From assembly GCF_009830945.1 (NCBI RefSeq), contig NZ_VWVV01000012.1, forward strand, positions 119,820-183,819: a stretch of 64,000 nt of DNA. Reading direction: 5' to 3'. The position numbers and the translations under genes were made by a program. Origin of the DNA: Nocardiopsis sp. FR4. Lineage in GTDB: Bacteria; Actinomycetota; Actinomycetes; Streptosporangiales; Streptosporangiaceae. Below are positions 60,182 to 64,000 of the stretch, piece by piece. The notes below the pieces were generated by a model. It worked only from the letters and a program-made list of their open reading frames with translations. It had not been told where the DNA came from and did no database searches. Numbering within the stretch: position 1 is the stretch's first letter; each line of letters opens with the position of its first letter.

Positions 60182-60670
60182 TCACGCCCGGGCCAGCAGG
60201 TGCGCGTGCCCGGCCTCGCAGGCGCCGACCGCGCTGATCAGCTGGGCCAGGCCGGGGTCGGTGACGGCGCCCGCCTGGTCCAGCCGCGCGCTCGTCGCGG
60301 CCGCCTCCAGGACCCCCAGGGCGGCGGTGTCCGGCACCCCCTCGGGCGGAGGGAGCTCCTCCGGTTCCGAGGCCTCCTCCGCGGGGGCGGGTTCCTCCTC
60401 GGGCAGGGCCTCCGTCAGCGCGTCCAGGTGGGACAGGTGGTGCTCCAGGAAGTCCCGCAGCAGGTCCGCGGGGCCCGAGCCCCCGGCGAGCGCGGCCTCG
60501 TACCGCGCGACCATCCGCTCCTTGTCCCGGATCACGGACCGCAGCACGTACGTGTCCGGGGTCATGTCCGAGGGGTACCACTCGACCCGGCCGCACCCGG
60601 CCAGGGCACCGGTGCCCACCGCGAGCGTCGCGCCCAGCACCGCGCGACGGCTGACACAGCCGATCCCCAC
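60182..60670 (-). CDS. Putative Tat-type lipoprotein, helical (ferritin-like/DUF4439 neighbour)
   Basis: This 162-residue exported protein has an N-terminus with S-R-R-A-V-L-G, a twin-arginine-like signal, and a lipobox L-A-G-C with the lipidated Cys at 26. The mature part is helical with H-H-L-S-H-L-D (near 72-78) and an acidic Glu/Pro-rich middle. GTG 60670 is chosen for the GGGAG site and because it yields a proper signal peptide. No enzymatic motif is seen. It probably forms a unit with the downstream DUF4439 gene. Confidence 0.72.
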   Translation of the reverse strand: MGIGCVSRRAVLGATLAVGTGALAGCGRVEWYPSDMTPDTYVLRSVIRDKERMVARYEAALAGGSGPADLLRDFLEHHLSHLDALTEALPEEEPAPAEEASEPEELPPPEGVPDTAALGVLEAAATSARLDQAGAVTDPGLAQLISAVGACEAGHAHLLARA

Positions 60671-61029
60671 GCCTGCTCCCTTCCGCGCCAGCGTGCCGTC
60701 CGCGACGGCCGACGGCCCCATCCTTCCATGTCCCGCGCCGGGGGCGGTCCGAGGCCGGGAGGGGTGTGGCCCGAGGCCCGGAGGGGCGCGGTCCCGAACC
60801 GGGAGGGGCACGCGGCGACGCGCCCCGGCCACCGCCGGCGACCTGGAAGGGTTCCGGGTGTGGATACCCTTGCAGCACGACCGCCGTCGTACGCGACGTG
60901 CGGACGGTCCGTGTCCCCGCGCGAGGGGCGGACCGTTTCAGTTGAAGACTACGTACAGAGCTGGACCGCCCCGTACACCGGCACATCGGCCGAACGGGCG
61001 GGATTTCGCCGCTGGAGGGGCAACACCAC
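60671..61029. promoter_or_regulatory. Divergent region before rimP (359 bp)
   Basis: This region contains the promoter of the rimP-nusA-ylxR-infB operon and that of the lipoprotein gene. A weakly AT-richer stretch lies at 60930-60955. No clear -10/-35 or RNA element could be assigned. Confidence 0.4.
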
Positions 61030-61512
61030 ATGGGAGCGCCGTCGCGCGAGGAGCGCATCGCCGAGCTGCTGGAGCCGGTACTGGCCGCGGTCGGACTGGA
61101 CCTGGAGGCCGTCGAACTGACACCGGCGGGCAAGCGGCGGGTGCTGCGCGTGGTCGTGGACTCCGACAACGGGGTCGACCTGGACACGGTCGGTGAGGTC
61201 AGCCAGGAGGTCAACACCCTCCTGGACTCCTCCGACGTCATGGGTCAGCAGCCCTACGTCCTGGAGGTCACCTCTCCCGGGGTGGACCGTCCGCTGACCC
61301 AGCCCAGGCACTGGCGCCGCTCCCGTGGACGCCTGGTGACCGCCTCCCTCGCCGAGGGGGGACAGGTCACCGGACGCGTCACCGACGCCGGCGACGAGGG
61401 GGTCACCCTCGACGTCGACGGCCAGCCCCGTACCTTCACCCACGCCGAACTCGGCAAGGGCAGGGTCCAGGTGGAATTCCGCCGAGACGCCGACACCGAC
61501 GCGGCGGACTAG
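61030..61512 (+). CDS. rimP: Ribosome maturation factor RimP
   Basis: This 160-residue protein assists 30S subunit assembly. Two beta-rich domains are visible: the N-terminal domain with V-L-R-V-V-V-D-S-D-N-G-V-D-L-D near 38-52 and Y-V-L-E-V-T-S-P-G-V-D-R-P-L near 77-90, and a C-terminal SH3-like domain. It is the first gene of the conserved operon with nusA 12 bp downstream. ATG start. The Asp-rich tail is common in actinobacteria. Confidence 0.95.
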   Translation: MGAPSREERIAELLEPVLAAVGLDLEAVELTPAGKRRVLRVVVDSDNGVDLDTVGEVSQEVNTLLDSSDVMGQQPYVLEVTSPGVDRPLTQPRHWRRSRGRLVTASLAEGGQVTGRVTDAGDEGVTLDVDGQPRTFTHAELGKGRVQVEFRRDADTDAAD

Positions 61513-61524
61513 AGGGGGAGCCCC

Positions 61525-62550
61525 GTGGATATTGACATGAGCGTCCTGCGCAGCCTGGAGCGAGAGAAGGACATCTCGGTCGAACTGGTGGCCAAGGCCA
61601 TCGAGGACGCGCTGCTGATCGCCTACCACCGCGAGGAGGGGCCCGACAAGCGGGCCCGCGTCGAGCTCAACCGCTCCACCGGGCACGTCACCGTGTGGGT
61701 GGCGGACACCAACGAGGACGGCGAGGTGGTCGGCGAGTTCGACGGCACCCCAACCGGCTTCGGGCGCATCGCCACATCCACCGCCAAGCAGGTCATCCTG
61801 CAGCGCCTGCGCGACGCCGAGGACGAGCTGACCCTGGGCGAGTTCGCCGGGCGCGAGCACGACATCGTCTCCGGCATCATCCAGCAGGGCAAGGACCCCC
61901 GCAACGTGCTGGTGGACCTGGGCCGGATCGAGGCGGTCCTGCCCCCGCAGGAGCAGGTGCCCACCGAGACCTACACCCACGGCGAGCGCCTGCGCGCCTA
62001 CGTCGTCCAGGTCCGCAAGGGCCACCGCGGTCCCTCGGTCACCCTCTCGCGCACGCACCCCAACCTGGTGCGCAAGCTGTTCGAGCTGGAGGTGCCCGAG
62101 ATCGCCGACGGCACCGTGGAGATCGCCGCGATCGCCCGCGAGGCCGGTCACCGCACCAAGATGGCCGTGCGCTCCAACCGGGGCGGGGTCAACGCCAAGG
62201 GAGCCTGCATCGGCCCGCTGGGCAGCCGGGTCCGCAACGTCATGGCCGAGCTCCACGGGGAGAAGATCGACATCGTCGACCACTCCGAGGACCCCGCCGT
62301 GTTCGTGGCCAACGCGCTCTCCCCGGCCCGGGTCAACTCCGTGGAAATCCTTGACATGGCCGCCCGGGTCGCCCGCGTGATCGTGCCGGACTACCAGCAG
62401 TCCCTCGCGATCGGCAAGGAGGGCCAGAACGCCCGGCTGGCCGCGCGTCTGACCGGATGGCGCATCGACATCCGCTCCGACGCCGAGCCCGCTGAGACGG
62501 TCCGGGAGGAGAGCGGTGCCGGAGACGGCGACGCCTCCGCGGCCGGGTAA
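61525..62550 (+). CDS. nusA: Transcription termination/antitermination factor NusA
   Basis: This 341-residue RNA polymerase-associated factor has an N-terminal polymerase-binding domain (about 1-105), an S1 domain (about 110-180), and two KH domains (about 185-325; G-P-L-G-S-R-V-R-N-V-M-A-E-L and I-G-K-E-G-Q-N-A-R-L-A-A-R-L). The acidic C-terminal repeats of proteobacterial NusA are absent, as normal for actinobacteria. GTG 61525. The ribosome site for ylxR lies inside its last codons. Confidence 0.96.
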   Translation: MDIDMSVLRSLEREKDISVELVAKAIEDALLIAYHREEGPDKRARVELNRSTGHVTVWVADTNEDGEVVGEFDGTPTGFGRIATSTAKQVILQRLRDAEDELTLGEFAGREHDIVSGIIQQGKDPRNVLVDLGRIEAVLPPQEQVPTETYTHGERLRAYVVQVRKGHRGPSVTLSRTHPNLVRKLFELEVPEIADGTVEIAAIAREAGHRTKMAVRSNRGGVNAKGACIGPLGSRVRNVMAELHGEKIDIVDHSEDPAVFVANALSPARVNSVEILDMAARVARVIVPDYQQSLAIGKEGQNARLAARLTGWRIDIRSDAEPAETVREESGAGDGDASAAG

Positions 62551-62887
62551 TCGGGTCGCGTTGACGGATCGACGCGATAGGGTGGCCCAAGACGGTCCTG
62601 ACCGTCCCGTGCGTACGTGCGTGGGGTGCCGGTCGCGGGCAGTCCAGTCCGACCTCGTGCGGCTGGTGGCCGTGGGCTCGACCATCACGCCCGACACCCG
62701 AGGTCGACGTCCGGGGCGCGGAGCCTACCTGCACCACGATCGGCGGTGCCTTGAGCTCGCCGAGCGGCGCAGGGCGTGGTCACGCGCCTTCCGGAGGGGA
62801 GCGGGGGACGCCGGGTGGGACTCCTCACCCGTGGCGGCCCTGTTCGATGCCGCCCCGCGTGGCGGATCGGGTCAGCGCTCCCGATAG
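62516..62887 (+). CDS. ylxR: YlxR/DUF448 RNA-binding protein
   Basis: This 123-residue protein of the nusA-infB operon has the DUF448 motif R-T-C-V-G-C-R near residues 32-38 and G-R-G-A-Y-L-H near 69-75. YlxR-type proteins bind RNA, and in Bacillus and Streptococcus work affect RNase P or translation-related functions. GTG 62516 is chosen because GGGAGGAG precedes it by 6 nt, giving a 35-bp overlap with nusA. A later GTG (62582) also keeps the whole domain. Confidence 0.88.
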   Translation: MPETATPPRPGNRVALTDRRDRVAQDGPDRPVRTCVGCRSRAVQSDLVRLVAVGSTITPDTRGRRPGRGAYLHHDRRCLELAERRRAWSRAFRRGAGDAGWDSSPVAALFDAAPRGGSGQRSR

Positions 62888-62941
62888 GGTTGGAATGTCT
62901 GGGCCGACCTTCTGGTTGTAGTGACCGAGGTCGGCGTACCA

Positions 62942-63052
62942 GTGCTGTGTCGGCACCTAAGAAACCGGCCCATTGTTGTGTAGCGATGAGGAAGCAGGTC
63001 GAGATTGCGATGAGCGCCTGATGAGTACGCAGCGATGAGTAACTCAAGCTAA
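62942..63052 (+). promoter_or_regulatory. infB leader with chained mini-ORFs
   Basis: A possible 24-codon frame (GTG 62948, stop TGA 63019-63021) is followed without gap by two five-codon frames. The first is ATG 63021 to TGA 63036-63038, the second ATG 63035 to TAA 63050-63052. Each start overlaps the preceding stop. GATGAG occurs four times (62985, 63009, 63020, 63034). Whether they are translated is unknown. Confidence 0.35.
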
Positions 63053-63056
63053 CGAC

Positions 63057-63084
63057 GGTCCGGCACGAGCCCATGTCCCGGACC
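63057..63084 (+). promoter_or_regulatory. Hairpin just before the infB ribosome site
   Basis: GGTCCGG (63057-63063) can pair with CCGGACC (63078-63084). The stem ends 8 nt before AAGGAGAG (63092-63099), close enough to influence initiation. No U-tract, so it is not an obvious terminator. Confidence 0.45.
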
Positions 63085-63101
63085 GAAGCTGAAGGAGAGT
63101 A

Positions 63102-64000
63102 GTGGCGAAGGTCCGGGTGTACGAACTCGCCAAGGAGTTCGGTGTAGAGAGCAAGGCTGTTCTGGCCAAGCTCAACGAGATGGGCGAATTCGTCCGTTCG
63201 GCGTCCTCGACGATAGAGGCCCCCGTCGTGCGACGCCTGCAGGAAGCTTTCAACAACGGTTCCGACGGCGGTCGGAAGGGTTCGGCTCCCAAGCCCGGCC
63301 CGCGTTCCGCCGCGGACAGCGGTGGCGCCCCCAAGCCGGGTCCGGCGCCCAAGCCGGGTCCCAAGCCGGCCCCCGCTCCCAAGCCCGCCGCGCAGGGCGA
63401 GTCCGCCCCGCGCCCCGGTGCTCCCAAGCCCGGTCCCAAGGCTCCGCGCGGCGAGGCGGGTTCCCGCCCCGGCGGCGCCCCCAGGCCCGGCGCCCCGGCG
63501 GGCCGTCCCGAGGCCGGTCGTCCCGAGAGCGGCCGCTCCGAGGGTGGCCGTCCCGAAGGCGGCCGTCCCGAAGGTGGCCGTCCCGAGCGCCCGCAGCGTG
63601 GTGAGCGTCCCCAGCGCGGTGAGCGCCCCGAACGCGGTGAGCGCCCCGAGCGCGGCGGTGCCCGTCCGGGCCCGCGTCCGGCCGGTCCCCGTCCGGGCAA
63701 CAACCCGTTCGCGTCCAACGCCACCGGCATGGGCTCCAAGCCCGCCGCCCCGCGACCCGGCGGCGGTGCCCCGCGTCCGGGCGGTCCCCGCCCGGGTCCG
63801 CGTCCCGGCCCGCAGGGCGGTGGCGACCAGCGCGCCCCGCGTCCCGGCGGCGGTGAGCAGCGTGCTCCCCGTCCCGGCGGCGGTGCCCCGCGTCCGGGCG
63901 GTCCCCGCCCGGGTCCGCGTCCCGGCCCGCAGGGCGGTGGCGACCAGCGCGCCCCGCGTCCCGGCGGCGCCGCGGGTGCCCCCCGTCCCGGCGGCGGCGC
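63102..64000 (+). CDS. infB: Translation initiation factor IF-2 (N-terminal part, runs off window)
   Basis: GTG 63102 after AAGGAGAG opens a frame with the IF2_N domain ([12 protein letters not shown] near 4-15, then [13 protein letters not shown]). It then enters the long low-complexity Pro/Arg/Gly/Lys linker usual in actinobacterial IF-2. The GTPase domain lies beyond the window. IF-2 brings initiator tRNA to the 30S subunit. The linker contains repeats of G-x-R-P-E-x-G and a perfect 97-bp tandem DNA repeat. Confidence 0.95.
   Translation, partial: MAKVRVYELAKEFGVESKAVLAKLNEMGEFVRSASSTIEAPVVRRLQEAFNNGSDGGRKGSAPKPGPRSAADSGGAPKPGPAPKPGPKPAPAPKPAAQGESAPRPGAPKPGPKAPRGEAGSRPGGAPRPGAPAGRPEAGRPESGRSEGGRPEGGRPEGGRPERPQRGERPQRGERPERGERPERGGARPGPRPAGPRPGNNPFASNATGMGSKPAAPRPGGGAPRPGGPRPGPRPGPQGGGDQRAPRPGGGEQRAPRPGGGAPRPGGPRPGPRPGPQGGGDQRAPRPGGAAGAPRPGGG
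63756..63969 (+). repeat. Perfect 97-bp direct repeat (117-bp period) in the infB linker
   Basis: Bases 63756-63852 recur identically at 63873-63969. The 117-bp offset is 39 codons, so the frame is kept. The unit encodes a Gly/Pro/Arg-rich stretch with A-P-R-P-G-G and D-Q-R-A-P-R. It points to recent duplication, and such repeats are also prone to assembly error. Confidence 0.9.

Noticed and set aside
1..64000. tRNA genes, CRISPR arrays, insertion sequences, phage or conjugation modules
   Set aside because: None seen on reading both strands. The DUF551-like gene is the only phage-type item and stands alone. A tRNAscan or ISfinder run would settle this.

Overview
This window is chromosomal DNA from a high-GC actinomycete. 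Coding GC looks well above 70%, and GTG and TTG starts are common. The gene families are typical of filamentous actinomycetes: a class E sortase-type surface protein, a conservon-type GTPase, STAND-LuxR regulators, HATPase anti-sigma-like proteins, Rip1 and SecA2. Nocardiopsis or a relative (Nocardiopsaceae/Streptosporangiales) is a reasonable guess, but nothing here fixes the genus. No rRNA, tRNA, CRISPR array, insertion sequence or prophage was recognised.

Layout. 1-2.0 kb: gluconate uptake and phosphorylation (gntP end, GntR-type repressor, gntK). 3.5-9.7 kb: a complete peptide/nickel-type ABC importer (binding protein, two permeases, two ATPases). 10-19 kb: a wall-anchored LAXTG protein, a DCC thiol protein, two conserved proteins of unknown role, an aldehyde dehydrogenase, and two secreted hydrolases. 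19.2-23.3 kb: the core dxr-rip1-ispG cluster (MEP isoprenoid pathway plus site-2 protease). 23.3-26.3 kb: a decayed patch holding a truncated HATPase, an XRE/DUF5753 remnant, an antitoxin remnant, an intact SUFU-domain gene, and an MpaB-type oxygenase broken by a 7-bp duplication. 26.6-31.5 kb: amino-acid permease, DavA-like amidase, DavB-like lysine 2-monooxygenase and an Lrp regulator, which read together as an amino-acid (probably lysine) catabolic unit. 31.6-37.5 kb: secreted tripeptidyl-peptidase-like hydrolase, GNAT enzyme, Bcr/CflA efflux pump, a CooC/MinD-like ATPase behind a Fur/Zur-like box, and an anti-sigma-like HATPase. 37.7-44.1 kb: a half-length adenylation-fold protein and two paralogous STAND-LuxR regulators. 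44.4-50.1 kb: hisS, an orphan CvnD GTPase, secA2 and a small DUF6406-like protein. 50.9-56.0 kb, minus strand: histidine kinase, response regulator, cydA, cydB and a 37-residue cysteine-rich peptide with CXC repeats, then a small Cys-containing protein. 56.3-64 kb: a DUF551-like protein, a spermidine-synthase fold protein, then the core block proS, ferritin-like DUF4439 protein, lipoprotein, rimP-nusA-ylxR-infB (infB runs off the window).

In Streptomyces, as I recall it, ispG, a GNAT gene and proS are near neighbours. Here roughly 34 kb of accessory genes separate ispG from proS, with the GNAT gene inside. The items most worth following are the kinase/regulator-cydAB-Cys-rich peptide set, the DavB/DavA/permease/Lrp unit, the metal-box-controlled CooC-like ATPase, and the decayed defence/regulator patch at 23.7-26.3 kb.
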